This document shows, in pieces, positions 6,611 to 14,671 of a DNA stretch of 33,487 nt. Position numbers and translations under genes: made by a program. The first letter of the stretch is position 1. Every line of letters starts with the position of its first letter. This stretch comes from JBAWAP01 sp049589355. GTDB lineage: Bacteria; Chloroflexota; Anaerolineae; VGOG01. The stretch spans positions 1-33,487 of the forward strand of contig JBAWAP010000060.1 in assembly GCA_049589355.1 (NCBI GenBank), written 5' to 3'. A model generated the notes under the pieces. The model was not told the DNA's origin. It searched no databases and worked only from the letters and a program-made list of their open reading frames with translations.

Positions 6611-7972
6611 ATGCGAGAGGAACTGAGGAAACTACCTGGCGTAGACAGGTTGTTGCAAGAGAAGGCTGCCCAAGCCCTGGCTGAGGAGTATGGGCACGAC
6701 TTGACCGTAGAGGCCATCCGTCAGGCCCTGGACCTCGCTCGGCAGGCCATCATGGCCGGCCAGGATTGCCCCTCGACAGATGAACTGGTCGGGATGGCAA
6801 GTGTTAACCTGGAGGCTCAATCGCGTCCCACTTTGCGCTCGGTGATCAACGCCACCGGGGTGATCATCCACACTAACCTCGGCCGGGCTCCCCTGAGCGC
6901 TGAGGCTCGGGCCGCGATGGAGCTGGCAGCGCGAGGTTATACCAACCTGGAGTATGATCTGGAGGCTGGAAGGCGTGGCTCCCGCTATATCCACGCTGAG
7001 GAGCTTCTCTGTCAGTTGACGGGAGCTGAGGCTGCTCTGGTGGTCAATAACAACGCCGGGGCGGTTCTGCTGATCCTCACGGCTTTGGCCCAGGGCAAAG
7101 AGGTGATCGTCTCGCGGGGACATTTGGTGGAAATCGGTGGGGGCTTTCGTATGCCTGCGGTGATGCGCCAGAGCGGGGCGCGCCTGGTGGAAGTGGGTAC
7201 CACTAATCGCACCTACATCCGGGATTACGAGGAGGCCATCACCGAGGAGACGGCTCTCCTCATGAGCGTCCACCGCAGCAACTTCCGCCTGACCGGCTTC
7301 GTCCATGAGCCAGAGTTGAGCCAGTTGGTGGAGCTTGGCGAAAAGAGGGGCTTGCTGGTAGTAGACGACCTGGGAAGCGGTGCCCTCCTTGACACCTCGG
7401 CCTACGGCTTGGCCCACGAGCCGACGCTTCAGGAGAGTGTCGCTCAGGGGGTCGCTCTGGTATCGGCCAGCGGTGACAAACTCCTGGGAGGACCTCAGGC
7501 AGGCATCATCGTCGGACGGAGGGATCTCATAGCCAAACTGAAGCGCCACTCTTTGACCAGGGCCCTGAGGGTGGACAAGACGACCATCGCTGGCCTGCAG
7601 ACAACTCTGTTCCACTATCTGAAGGGGGAGGCCGAGGAGAAGGTTCCTGTCTGGCAGATGATTGCCGTGCCCACCAAGACCATCGAGGGGAGAGCGATGG
7701 ATTGGGCGGGGAAGCTGACGGAGGCGGGGATTGCCGCCAGGGTAGTGGATGGTCGGTCTACCGTGGGCGGCGGCAGCCTGCCCGGCGAGACCCTGCCCAC
7801 TAAGCTGGTAGCCATCAAAGTGGACTCTCCCGACGAGTTAGGGCGCCGTCTGCGAACTGGTGATCCTCCCGTCATCGGCCGCATCGAGGATGACCTCTTT
7901 CTCCTCGACCCGCGTACAGTTTTGGCCGAGGAGGACGAAGTGTTGGTTGAAGCGATAAAGAGGGTTTTCTAA
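6611..7972 (+). CDS. selA: L-seryl-tRNA(Sec) selenium transferase
   Basis: 453 aa, the normal SelA length. It converts Ser-tRNA(Sec) to Sec-tRNA(Sec) using selenophosphate and PLP. The N-terminal helical domain begins with LRKLPGVDRLL. The PLP-binding lysine lies in SASGDKLLGGPQAGII (about residue 291), and GTTNRTYIRDYE and VINATGVIIHTNLGRAPLS are family hallmarks. Neither selB, selD nor tRNA(Sec) is in the window, so whether the organism makes selenoproteins cannot be judged here. A dispersed palindrome overlaps its stop codon. Confidence 0.93.
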   Translation: MREELRKLPGVDRLLQEKAAQALAEEYGHDLTVEAIRQALDLARQAIMAGQDCPSTDELVGMASVNLEAQSRPTLRSVINATGVIIHTNLGRAPLSAEARAAMELAARGYTNLEYDLEAGRRGSRYIHAEELLCQLTGAEAALVVNNNAGAVLLILTALAQGKEVIVSRGHLVEIGGGFRMPAVMRQSGARLVEVGTTNRTYIRDYEEAITEETALLMSVHRSNFRLTGFVHEPELSQLVELGEKRGLLVVDDLGSGALLDTSAYGLAHEPTLQESVAQGVALVSASGDKLLGGPQAGIIVGRRDLIAKLKRHSLTRALRVDKTTIAGLQTTLFHYLKGEAEEKVPVWQMIAVPTKTIEGRAMDWAGKLTEAGIAARVVDGRSTVGGGSLPGETLPTKLVAIKVDSPDELGRRLRTGDPPVIGRIEDDLFLLDPRTVLAEEDEVLVEAIKRVF

Positions 7973-8007
7973 GACCTCGGAGGTCTCTCTCTAGACCTCC
8001 GAGGTCT
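7972..8007. repeat. Palindromic repeat after selA
   Basis: AGACCTCGGAGGTCT (7972-7986) and AGACCTCCGAGGTCT (7993-8007), the same pair of arms as at 207-240 with a different loop. The first base belongs to the selA stop codon. No T-run follows on the plus strand, so termination is doubtful. Confidence 0.8.
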
Positions 8008-8034
8008 GGTGGCTCTCTTCGGCAGGATAGCTAT

Positions 8035-9069
8035 ATGACCCTTATCCTAGGCATCGAGACATCGTGTGACGAGACGGCGGCAGCGGTGGTGGAGGATGGG
8101 CAGAGAATCCTCTCCAACGTTGTCGCCTCCCAGGTAGACATTCATCGCCGCTATGGTGGCGTCTTCCCAGAAGTGGCCTCCCGCCAGCACATCCTCTCCA
8201 TTACCCCCGTCATTGAGGAGACCATGAATGAGGCAGGTGTGTCTTGGGATGACCTGGAGGCTGTGGCTGTAACCTATGGGCCAGGCTTGGCGGGCTCCCT
8301 CCTGGTCGGCGTCAACGCTGCCAAGGGGATCGCCCTGGGCTGTGGATTGCCCATGTTGGGGATCAATCACATTGAGGCCCACATCTACGCCAATTGGCTG
8401 GGGAGGAAGGAAGCGGATAGCATCGTTTTCCCCGTGCTCTGCCTGGTGGTCTCCGGCGGCCACACGGAGTTGATCCTCATGAGCGGCCACGGCCAATATC
8501 AACGATTGGGTGGTACCCTGGACGATGCAGCCGGCGAGGCCTTCGACAAGGTGGGACGGTTGTTGGGGTTGGACTACCCCGGTGGGCCAGCCATCGAGCA
8601 GGCTGCTAAATATGGCGATTCTACTGCCTTCGATTTGCCCCGCGCCTGGCTGGGAGATAGCTACGATTTCAGCTTCAGCGGGCTCAAGACGGCGGTGCTG
8701 CGTATCGTGAACACGTGCAGACGTCAATTGCCCGTAGTTCATCTAGCCGCTAGTTTCCAGATAGCGATAGTGGACGTGTTGGTGGAGAAGACCAAACGAG
8801 CGGCCCAGGAATATCGCGTTGAACAGATTCTCTTGGCTGGAGGAGTGGCAGCCAACAATTTGTTGCGCCAGGAAATGGCCAAGAGGTCCGAGTTGCCCGT
8901 TCTCTATCCGCCCATATCCCTGTGCACCGACAACGCGGCCATGGTCGCCGGTGCCGCTTATTTTCGCTACCAGGCCGGCTATCGCTCCGGCTGGGACCTG
9001 GACGTGATTCCCAACCTGAAGTTGACGGGTGACACCTCTCCGACTCCATCCTCAGCCCGGCAGACGTAG
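8035..9069 (+). CDS. tsaD: tRNA N6-adenosine threonylcarbamoyltransferase
   Basis: 344 aa. TsaD transfers the threonylcarbamoyl group to A37 of tRNAs that read ANN codons, with TsaB and TsaE. The metal-binding histidines are in NHIEAH (about 110-115). The ASKHA nucleotide-binding motifs SGGHTEL, GGTLDDAAGEAFDKVGRLL and LAGGVAANN are present, as is the start LGIETSCDETA. The last 30 codons overlap the 3' end of the convergent galK gene by 91 bases, so the tail after IPNLKL (TGDTSPTPSSARQT) is constrained by two genes. TsaB and TsaE genes are not in the window. Confidence 0.95.
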   Translation: MTLILGIETSCDETAAAVVEDGQRILSNVVASQVDIHRRYGGVFPEVASRQHILSITPVIEETMNEAGVSWDDLEAVAVTYGPGLAGSLLVGVNAAKGIALGCGLPMLGINHIEAHIYANWLGRKEADSIVFPVLCLVVSGGHTELILMSGHGQYQRLGGTLDDAAGEAFDKVGRLLGLDYPGGPAIEQAAKYGDSTAFDLPRAWLGDSYDFSFSGLKTAVLRIVNTCRRQLPVVHLAASFQIAIVDVLVEKTKRAAQEYRVEQILLAGGVAANNLLRQEMAKRSELPVLYPPISLCTDNAAMVAGAAYFRYQAGYRSGWDLDVIPNLKLTGDTSPTPSSARQT

Positions 9070-10211
9070 ATCTGGGGGACGATGCCGGTAGCCTCCTCGT
9101 AGGTTGCTGCCACCTGCGCCCGAAAATCCTCAATCGCACCCTCGGCCACCAGGCTCACCGTGCAACCGCCGAAGCCAGCCCCCGTCATTCGGGAGCCATA
9201 GACCCCATCCACTTTCCACGCTGCCTCGGCCATGATGTCCAGCTCCAGACAACTGACCTCGTAATCGTCGCGCAGGCTGGCATGGGATTCGTTCATCAGT
9301 CGGCCAAAGGCAGCTAGATCGCCTGCTTGCAGAGCAGCTACGCCCTTGAGGACCCGCTCGTTTTCGTAGATGATGTGGTGACAACGCTGACGCACCTTTT
9401 CGGGCAGTTGCCCCTTGTATTCTACGAACTGGTCAGTGGAGACATCGCGTAGGGCTTGCACCTGCGGCAGGTATCGCTGCAGGATGCGCACCCCCTCCTC
9501 GCACTCCTGCCGCCGGGTGTTGTACTCCGAATCCACCAGCCCCCGCCGCTTCATGGTGTCGGCGATGACGGCTGCTTCAGCCGGAAGGGGGACCGGCTGG
9601 TAGTGGAGGCTCCGGCAATCAATGAGCAAGGCATGATGGCGCTGGCCCAGAGCGGAGACGAACTGGTCCATGATGCCACAGTTCATACCTACGAACTCGT
9701 TCTCCGCCCGCTGGCAGAGGAGAGCCAGTTCCACTCGACTCAGCTCGAAGCCAGAGAGTACCTGCCAGGTGTAGGCCATGGATACCTCGACGGCGGCCGA
9801 GGAGCTTAAGCCCGAGCCAATGGGAACGTCGCCGACGACTAGAGCGTTCAAGCCGGGCAATTTAATGCCGCGCTCTTCCAAGAAGTAGGCCACTCCTCGC
9901 TGGTAGTTGCTCCAAATTTTCGCCTGATCGTGTTCGATATCGTCCAGAGAGAACGTGGCGCTCTCGCCGAAGTCCAGGGCGTGGATGACGACTTGCCGGT
10001 CATCACGCGGGGCCGCAGCAACTAAAACGCTCCTGTCAATGGCTACTGGCAGCACGTAGCCGTCGTTGTAGTCGGTGTGCTCCCCGATGAGGTTCACCCG
10101 CCCCGGCGCTCGCACGACAGCGGCCGGTTCCCCGCCGAAAATCTCCGCGAATCTTTGCCCGACGTCGGCCTGAACTTTAACGTTTGACGTTTCACGTTTC
10201 ACATTTGACAT
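8979..10211 (-). CDS. galK: Galactokinase
   Basis: 410 aa GHMP kinase that phosphorylates galactose to galactose-1-phosphate in the Leloir pathway. The family signature GRVNLIGEHTDYNDG is at about 37-51, the ATP-binding motif PIGSGLSSSAAVE at about 130-142, and GSRMTGAGFGGC near 340. The first 13 residues (MSNVKRETSNVKV) come from a short repeat of ACGTTT/CACGTTT units (10180-10211). The last roughly 20 residues after VCRAEDG overlap tsaD. Both ends therefore look like later extensions of a normal core. It lies 15 bases after the Helicase_C_3-type gene and is probably co-transcribed with it. No other gal genes are nearby. Confidence 0.93.
   Translation of the reverse strand: MSNVKRETSNVKVQADVGQRFAEIFGGEPAAVVRAPGRVNLIGEHTDYNDGYVLPVAIDRSVLVAAAPRDDRQVVIHALDFGESATFSLDDIEHDQAKIWSNYQRGVAYFLEERGIKLPGLNALVVGDVPIGSGLSSSAAVEVSMAYTWQVLSGFELSRVELALLCQRAENEFVGMNCGIMDQFVSALGQRHHALLIDCRSLHYQPVPLPAEAAVIADTMKRRGLVDSEYNTRRQECEEGVRILQRYLPQVQALRDVSTDQFVEYKGQLPEKVRQRCHHIIYENERVLKGVAALQAGDLAAFGRLMNESHASLRDDYEVSCLELDIMAEAAWKVDGVYGSRMTGAGFGGCTVSLVAEGAIEDFRAQVAATYEEATGIVPQIYVCRAEDGVGEVSPVNFRLGITSRSQPER
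10180..10211. repeat. Short tandem repeat forming the galK start
   Basis: Three to four degenerate copies of a CGTTTGA/CGTTTCA unit, ending CATTTGACAT. The galK ATG lies at its edge, so the repeat is translated as the first residues of the enzyme. GGAG lies seven bases upstream of that ATG. Confidence 0.65.
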
Positions 10212-10226
10212 TCGAAATCTCCATCC

Positions 10227-11921
10227 TCACTCCTCATCTATCTCGGGAAAATAGCCCAGCTTGCGCAATTCGTCCAACAGTTTGGGCCAGTCCTCCTCGG
10301 CTACTATGGCTGCCTTAGGCGAGATGATCTCTCGTAGATAAGCCCTGATTGGGGGCAAAGTGCTTAGCTCCTCCAGGGTCAGTTCGCTCTCGACTTGTAG
10401 CAGAAGCGTTTTCCGCAACCGTATCTGTCCCCGCTTCTTATCCCAATTCTGCAGGGCCGAAACCACGTTTCTGGGGACCTTATCGCCGCTAACTCGCTTC
10501 AGGAAGGCCAGGACCATCTCGATCTTGATGCCCTGCCGCAACCCACGGGCCAGGGAGTCCCGGGTTATGCGATACACGTAGGATTCTCCAGAGGACTGCC
10601 AGGCAGCAATCCTCTCCAGTTGGAAGCGGTCGTAGAGGCTGCCCTCGGCTGGGGCGATGATGGTGAAATCGGGTTGGATCATCATAGGGGATGGAATAGC
10701 CTCGACCGGCATCTCGCCGTGTAACCCTAGGAAGGCACTCCCCCAAGGGGTGATCAGAAACGAACGCGGGGTTCCCTCGGCGTCGTAACCCAGCGAGGTG
10801 ACCCCCAGCCAATGAAGCAGCTTGGTCACGAGGTGGACGATGAGGGCTCCCTCTACCTGGTCCCAATGCTCAAAGCCCGTCAGATACTGCCTCGTAGCCA
10901 GCTCGCGGATGTACCAGGATGTGTAATCGCCATCGGGACGCTGAAAGTCGGGATCGCTCTCTTTGATGGAATCAGTAAAGGAAGCCAGGGAGAGCCACTG
11001 CTCGGGTGAGCATTTAGCGAGATGCTCCAGGATTTTCTTTCGAGCTAGCACGGGATCGTTGCGCCAGCCGGTGGGCTCGCAGCGCAAGGATTTGACCCGC
11101 CACAGTTCATTCCAACCAGGGTCATCGCGCCAGACCGTTTGTAGAGCCAGGAGTTGCTCCGCCCGTGTAGCCTTGAGCCAACGCTTTGCTTCAGGCGGAT
11201 TGGGCTTCAGAAAGCCCTCATCAGATGTGTGTGCCAGTCCAAGCCATTGGCAAAAATGATGTAGGAAGGCCAGGCGTTCGGTTTCGTCCTCATCCTCCTT
11301 AATCAGAAAGCGTTGGTTAATGCGCTCTATATCGCGGCGAGCCAAGCTGCCGCCTTTGAGGGGTTTGACGTGCTCGTTTTGAAGGTAGCTAAGAAAAGCA
11401 CAAGTGTCTTGGACCAGGGTCAGATCGCCTTCGCGAATGACCGAAGGCGTAGATGCGGCTTCTACGATGAAGGCTGGTGGTTTTTTCTCAACTCCAGGCA
11501 AGAGGGGCAACAGGTCTTGAGGCACGAAGATGAACTCGCTGGATTGGCTTTCCACCTCATCGAAGGCTCTGTAGATGAGCCCTGAGTACCAGAGCCCTTC
11601 GGCGGCGCTGGCAGGGTCCTCCCAGGGCCGCTCGCGTTCCAGGCTGCCGGGCCCAAAGGCTCGAATCTCGCCATATTGGCGGACGAAGAGGTGGAGTTTC
11701 TTCCTCCCTCCCTCGGAGACCAGAGATTCCAGGGCTTCCCGCTCCTGAGATTTTAATCCCTCTAAGACATTGGCTATGGACTCAGGCTTTGCTAATCCCT
11801 CGGCCAACTGCTCAACGACCTCGCGCTGGCGGTTGCTCGTCAGCTCGATCCCTCGCCTCTGGGCGATGGCCCTTAACATAGCCATATCGCAATCTATCAG
11901 GCATTGGCGCAGGTTTTTCAT
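10227..11921 (-). CDS. XPB-like helicase-associated (Helicase_C_3) protein without motor
   Basis: 564 aa cytoplasmic protein. The N-terminal half is helical, with winged-helix-like segments (about 10-90). The C-terminal third, starting MMIQPDFTIIAPAEGSLYDRFQLERIA and including YRITRDSLARGLRQG, matches the Helicase_C_3 domain. That domain is otherwise found at the N-terminus of bacterial XPB-type helicases. No Walker A or DEAH box is present, so it is not itself a helicase. Proteins of this architecture are common in Chloroflexota and Actinomycetota and are poorly characterised; a DNA-repair or regulatory partner role is an inference. Confidence 0.65.
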   Translation of the reverse strand: MKNLRQCLIDCDMAMLRAIAQRRGIELTSNRQREVVEQLAEGLAKPESIANVLEGLKSQEREALESLVSEGGRKKLHLFVRQYGEIRAFGPGSLERERPWEDPASAAEGLWYSGLIYRAFDEVESQSSEFIFVPQDLLPLLPGVEKKPPAFIVEAASTPSVIREGDLTLVQDTCAFLSYLQNEHVKPLKGGSLARRDIERINQRFLIKEDEDETERLAFLHHFCQWLGLAHTSDEGFLKPNPPEAKRWLKATRAEQLLALQTVWRDDPGWNELWRVKSLRCEPTGWRNDPVLARKKILEHLAKCSPEQWLSLASFTDSIKESDPDFQRPDGDYTSWYIRELATRQYLTGFEHWDQVEGALIVHLVTKLLHWLGVTSLGYDAEGTPRSFLITPWGSAFLGLHGEMPVEAIPSPMMIQPDFTIIAPAEGSLYDRFQLERIAAWQSSGESYVYRITRDSLARGLRQGIKIEMVLAFLKRVSGDKVPRNVVSALQNWDKKRGQIRLRKTLLLQVESELTLEELSTLPPIRAYLREIISPKAAIVAEEDWPKLLDELRKLGYFPEIDEE

Positions 11922-11939
11922 CTACCCCTCAAACACGCT

Positions 11940-12179
11940 CTAGTAGCGCCACCGGCCGTCAACCTCTGCCACACTCACAAACTCAGACGCGCCTGCCTCG
12001 TGCATGGCTCTGACTATCAAGAAGGCGAAGACCTCCATCATCAGCCATCCGGACAGGATGGCTTGGTGCCCCGTACGACAATGGTGTGAAATGCAGTCGT
12101 TGTTCTTCTCCCCCAGGATGCTTGTCGAACGATTGTACATTTTCTTGGTCTCACCAAACATCACGTCAAATGACATCAA
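11940..12179 (-). pseudogene. Possible transposase-like C-terminal remnant, 79 codons
   Basis: A 79-codon frame, about two codons of which are doubled ATG at the start, with strong G/C preference at third positions over most of its length. The stretch NNDCISHHCRTGHQAIL followed by a hydrophobic helix is reminiscent of the C-terminal ends of some DDE transposases. I could not identify a family and there is no clear ribosome site. It may also be non-coding. It lies between the divergent Helicase_C_3 gene and lepB. Confidence 0.25.
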
Positions 12180-12268
12180 ATAAAGATAACTAGACTAGAA
12201 GTGTGTCACGGTGATGAATTGTAACTTACTTTTAACGGTTCTCTAACCAAATTGTTACTCTTCGGGAG

Positions 12269-12274
12269 TATAAT
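12269..12274 (+). promoter_or_regulatory. -10 element upstream of lepB
   Basis: A perfect TATAAT at 12269-12274, about 65 bases before the lepB start, in an AT-rich stretch. No convincing -35 is found at 16-18 bases. Confidence 0.4.
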
Positions 12275-12339
12275 GATAAGGCTCCACGGAAAGAACTCTA
12301 GAATCCACTGACCTAAGGCAACTGAAACGGGTTCACTCC

Positions 12340-12894
12340 ATGCAAATAGCCTCGCCATTGAGCCTCCCAAGAAGCAGAAAGCGTTTGCTGCCGCACATTC
12401 TGAGAAAGGTGATGAGAGCAGCTCTGCCGGCTGTCCTTGCCGCTCTTTTTATCAGAGTGTTTGTGACTCAGGCGATGGTGGTGCAGGGGTCGAGCATGAA
12501 ACCCAACCTGTCCTACAATTACAGGGTAATGGTGGAAAAGGTCACCTACCGCTTCGTCCACGGCCCGCGCCGTGGAGATGTGGTGGTTATTGATATGCCG
12601 GAGGAAAACACGTTACTGGTCAAGCGAGCGGTGGCTCTGCCTGGTGAGACGATAGCAGTACAGGATGGGCAAGTGTTTATCAACGACCAACTGCTCGAGG
12701 AACCGTGGGTGATCCGCCGGGGTGGAATGGACTATCCCCCGACGCTCGTGCCGCCGGGGCACGTCTTTGTCCTGGGCGACAACCGGGAAGAGTCGCGGGA
12801 TTCCCGCCACTTTGGCCCCGTGCCAATAGACGAGATCGACGGGCAAGTCAGGTTCATCATCTGGCCGCCTAACCACATCGGAGAGCTCCGCTAG
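12340..12894 (+). CDS. lepB: Signal peptidase I
   Basis: 184 aa, the small Gram-positive-like type. It cleaves signal peptides from exported proteins at the outer face of the membrane. One N-terminal membrane helix (about 27-48) is followed by the catalytic Ser in QGSSMKPNL (about 51) and the catalytic Lys in LLVKRAVALPGE (about 91). The GDNREESRDSRHFGPV box is conserved. The start at 12340 has a weak ribosome site; ATG at 12409 with GAGAAAGGTG upstream is an alternative that keeps the membrane helix. It is followed by a strong terminator. Confidence 0.93.
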   Translation: MQIASPLSLPRSRKRLLPHILRKVMRAALPAVLAALFIRVFVTQAMVVQGSSMKPNLSYNYRVMVEKVTYRFVHGPRRGDVVVIDMPEENTLLVKRAVALPGETIAVQDGQVFINDQLLEEPWVIRRGGMDYPPTLVPPGHVFVLGDNREESRDSRHFGPVPIDEIDGQVRFIIWPPNHIGELR

Positions 12895-12993
12895 TCCGTA
12901 CTCAGTCGAACACCCTCCCTCGCTGCGCTGCTTTGCCCGACTTCCTCCCGCACTAGTGTAGTATAGCAGGTTTCAGCTCGTTTGGCAATAGGG

Positions 12994-13029
12994 AAAAAGC
13001 CACCTGTGCGTTTGACGCAGGTGGCTTTT
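12994..13029 (+). terminator. Bidirectional terminator after lepB
   Basis: AAAAAGCCACCTG and CAGGTGGCTTTT enclose a short loop; T-runs are present on both strands. A decayed second copy (AAAAGCCACC ... GGTGACT) lies at 13128-13162, so the hairpin has been duplicated. Confidence 0.8.
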
Positions 13030-13127
13030 GTACTGCCACTTGTCGGCCCGTCCGAAGCGGCTTGCTCACGCCTGTAGCCCATTCTACCACGTCCGGGCTA
13101 TTTGCGCAATCTTGTCCACTGTCTTGG

Positions 13128-13162
13128 TACGAAAAAGCCACCCGATTGACGCAGGTGACTAA
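13128..13162. repeat. Decayed copy of the lepB terminator hairpin
   Basis: AAAAAGCCACC followed by ATTGACGCAGGTGACTAAA repeats the stem and loop at 12994-13029 with several changes, and the stem no longer pairs fully. Apart from this and the element at 13203-13531, I see nothing in the 12.9-13.65 kb gap. Confidence 0.6.
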
Positions 13163-13202
13163 AGGGCCTCCTAAGTTTTGAGCCAACACCTAAGCCCGAA
13201 CT

Positions 13203-13400
13203 CTAGCGCGGTAGCATGGCCATAGAGGGGGAAAGAAAACCCACTCGATCAGACTGAGTTTCAGCCACGGCCCCAGACCGGGCTATCTCAACTACTCTCT
13301 TCGATTCCAACCAGCGAGATCCTCCTATTGCTCCTTGGGTAGGAATTTGAACATCCCGGCGACATAGTCAGGGCAAGTCCCCTCGGCTGCCAGTCTTCAT
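13203..13400 (-). pseudogene. 66-codon frame with one in-frame TGA, strong ribosome site
   Basis: An ATG at 13400 is preceded by AAGGAGGTGACC. Ten codons are followed by TGA (13368-13370) and then 54 open codons to TAG at 13203. The translation after the TGA starts LCRRDVQIPTQG and ends MAMLPR. A near-perfect promoter (13503-13531) and a second ribosome site with a tiny MKWG ORF (13473) lie upstream. I do not recognise the product. It could be a decayed gene, a leader of a lost element, or, less likely, a UGA-recoded gene. Confidence 0.3.
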
Positions 13401-13502
13401 GGTCACCTCCTTGGCATCTTTCACCACTTTTTAGCCCCGCACTTAACGCAATGGCTTTCTATCCCCACTTCATTTCTGTGCCTCCTATATTGTTCTAATG
13501 TT

Positions 13503-13531
13503 ATTATATCATAAAATGATTGCTTTGTCAA
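13503..13531 (-). promoter_or_regulatory. Consensus sigma70-type promoter, minus strand
   Basis: TTGACA (13526-13531), exactly 17 bases, TATAAT (13503-13508) on the minus strand. It is the best promoter match in the region, yet only tiny or broken frames lie downstream (13473 to 13203), ending near the hairpin at 13128-13162. Confidence 0.8.
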
Positions 13532-13675
13532 GTTACTTAGCATTTTGCAGTTCGAATTCACGAAACGAAGGAAAACTGGTCACCTTCAACGCCGGTTCAC
13601 GCTTCCCCTACCTATGCCAGAACGCGAGTTAGACGAACCAAAAACGATATTCCTGGATTACCAAGGTTTTTGGGT

Positions 13676-13704
13676 TTGACATCAGCCCTTTTCAGTGTTA
13701 CAAT
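13676..13704 (+). promoter_or_regulatory. Promoter of the thiamine operon
   Basis: TTGACA (13676-13681), 17-base spacer, TACAAT (13699-13704), about 60 bases upstream of the TPP riboswitch. Confidence 0.8.
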
Positions 13705-13764
13705 TATGAGTGAGGGTGAGTTCACAAAAGTCGTAGCTTAGGGCTAATAAGCTATAACCGAAGA

Positions 13765-13937
13765 ACGGCTGGGGGAGCCTGGTGAGCCAGGCTGAGAAGA
13801 GGCCCAGGCTGGCAAATAGCCGATAGCAGATGGCGAATAGGATTAATCGTTTGCGAGCCATCAGCTATCAGCCATCGGCCACTAGCCAATGCCTCGACCC
13901 CTTGAACCTGACCTGGATAATGCCAGCGGAGGGAAGC
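13765..13937 (+). promoter_or_regulatory. TPP riboswitch (thi box)
   Basis: Conserved TPP aptamer parts are present in order: GGGGGAGCCTGGTGAGCCAGGCTGAGA (P2/J3-2), then CCCTTGAACCTGACCTGGATAATGCCAGCG and GGGAAGC (P4/P5 and P1 closure). The variable P3 stem is expanded to about 80 bases by an imperfect palindrome of GCCGAT/GCCATC/CTATCAGC units (13811-13890). It precedes a terminator and thiN-thiB-thiP, so thiamine pyrophosphate shuts the operon off. Confidence 0.95.
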
Positions 13938-13951
13938 GATTTGGTTTTCAC

Positions 13952-13992
13952 AAGGCCGCTAACCTTGTCCGAGTTAGACGGCCTTGTTTTTT
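13952..13992 (+). terminator. TPP-controlled intrinsic terminator
   Basis: AAGGCCG-CTAAC and GTTAG-CGGCCTT form a long stem followed by GTTTTTT. It lies 15 bases after the aptamer and 27 bases before thiN, as in transcription-terminating TPP switches. Confidence 0.88.
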
Positions 13993-14018
13993 GGGGGGTG
14001 CTAACTGGGGGAGGATAA

Positions 14019-14660
14019 ATGAAGGCGATCATCATCGCCAACGGCCAAATCCACGATAGCGATTTCTATCGGAGCCTGATCGCCCCAACGGATCTGGTTA
14101 TCTGTGCCAACGGCGGAGCCAGTAACGCCCTCGCTTTGGGCCTGCAGCCCAAGGTGGTCATCGGCGACCTGGACTCCTTCGACGAGAACCTGCGCTCTCG
14201 ATTGGAGAAGAGGCATTGCCAGTTTATCGTCCACCCAGCTCGCAAGGACGAGACAGACCTGGAGTTGGCCATGAAATACGCCGCGGAGCAAGGAGCCCAA
14301 GAGATACTCATCTTGGGGGCCCTGGGCGACCGGCTCGATCATACGCTGGCTAATGTCCTGCTTCTGGCTTTGCCGGAATTACGCCCCGTTAAGGTCAAGA
14401 TCCTCGATGGCAGACAAGAGGTCTTTCTCATCAGGGATGAGGTCCTCATCGAGGGCCAAGTGGGCGATACCCTCTCCCTCCTGCCCCTGACCGAGGAGGT
14501 AACAGGCATCTACACCGAGGGCCTGGAGTATCCCTTGGAGAACGGCACTTTGTACCTGGGGCCCACCCGAGGGGTTAGCAACGTCCTCACGGCTCGGCAG
14601 GCACGAGTTCGAGTGGGTCAGGGATTGTTACTAGCCGTGATCATACGCAAAGGCAAATAG
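14019..14660 (+). CDS. thiN: Thiamine pyrophosphokinase
   Basis: 213 aa. It makes thiamine pyrophosphate directly from thiamine and ATP. The motifs ICANGGASNAL, VVIGDLDSF (metal-binding Asp), HPARKDETDLELAM and LGALGDRLDHTLANV are those of the TPK catalytic domain; the C-terminal part holds the TPK-B1 thiamine-binding sheet. GGAGG lies seven bases before the ATG. It is the first gene after the TPP riboswitch and precedes the thiamine transporter, so imported thiamine would be converted at once to the cofactor. Confidence 0.93.
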   Translation: MKAIIIANGQIHDSDFYRSLIAPTDLVICANGGASNALALGLQPKVVIGDLDSFDENLRSRLEKRHCQFIVHPARKDETDLELAMKYAAEQGAQEILILGALGDRLDHTLANVLLLALPELRPVKVKILDGRQEVFLIRDEVLIEGQVGDTLSLLPLTEEVTGIYTEGLEYPLENGTLYLGPTRGVSNVLTARQARVRVGQGLLLAVIIRKGK

Positions 14661-14671
14661 AGGAGGTTATT

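Noticed and set aside
12953..13189. Minus-strand 78-codon frame spanning both lepB terminator hairpins
   Set aside because: It consists largely of the two hairpin copies; a protein there would be repeat-derived. No ribosome site.
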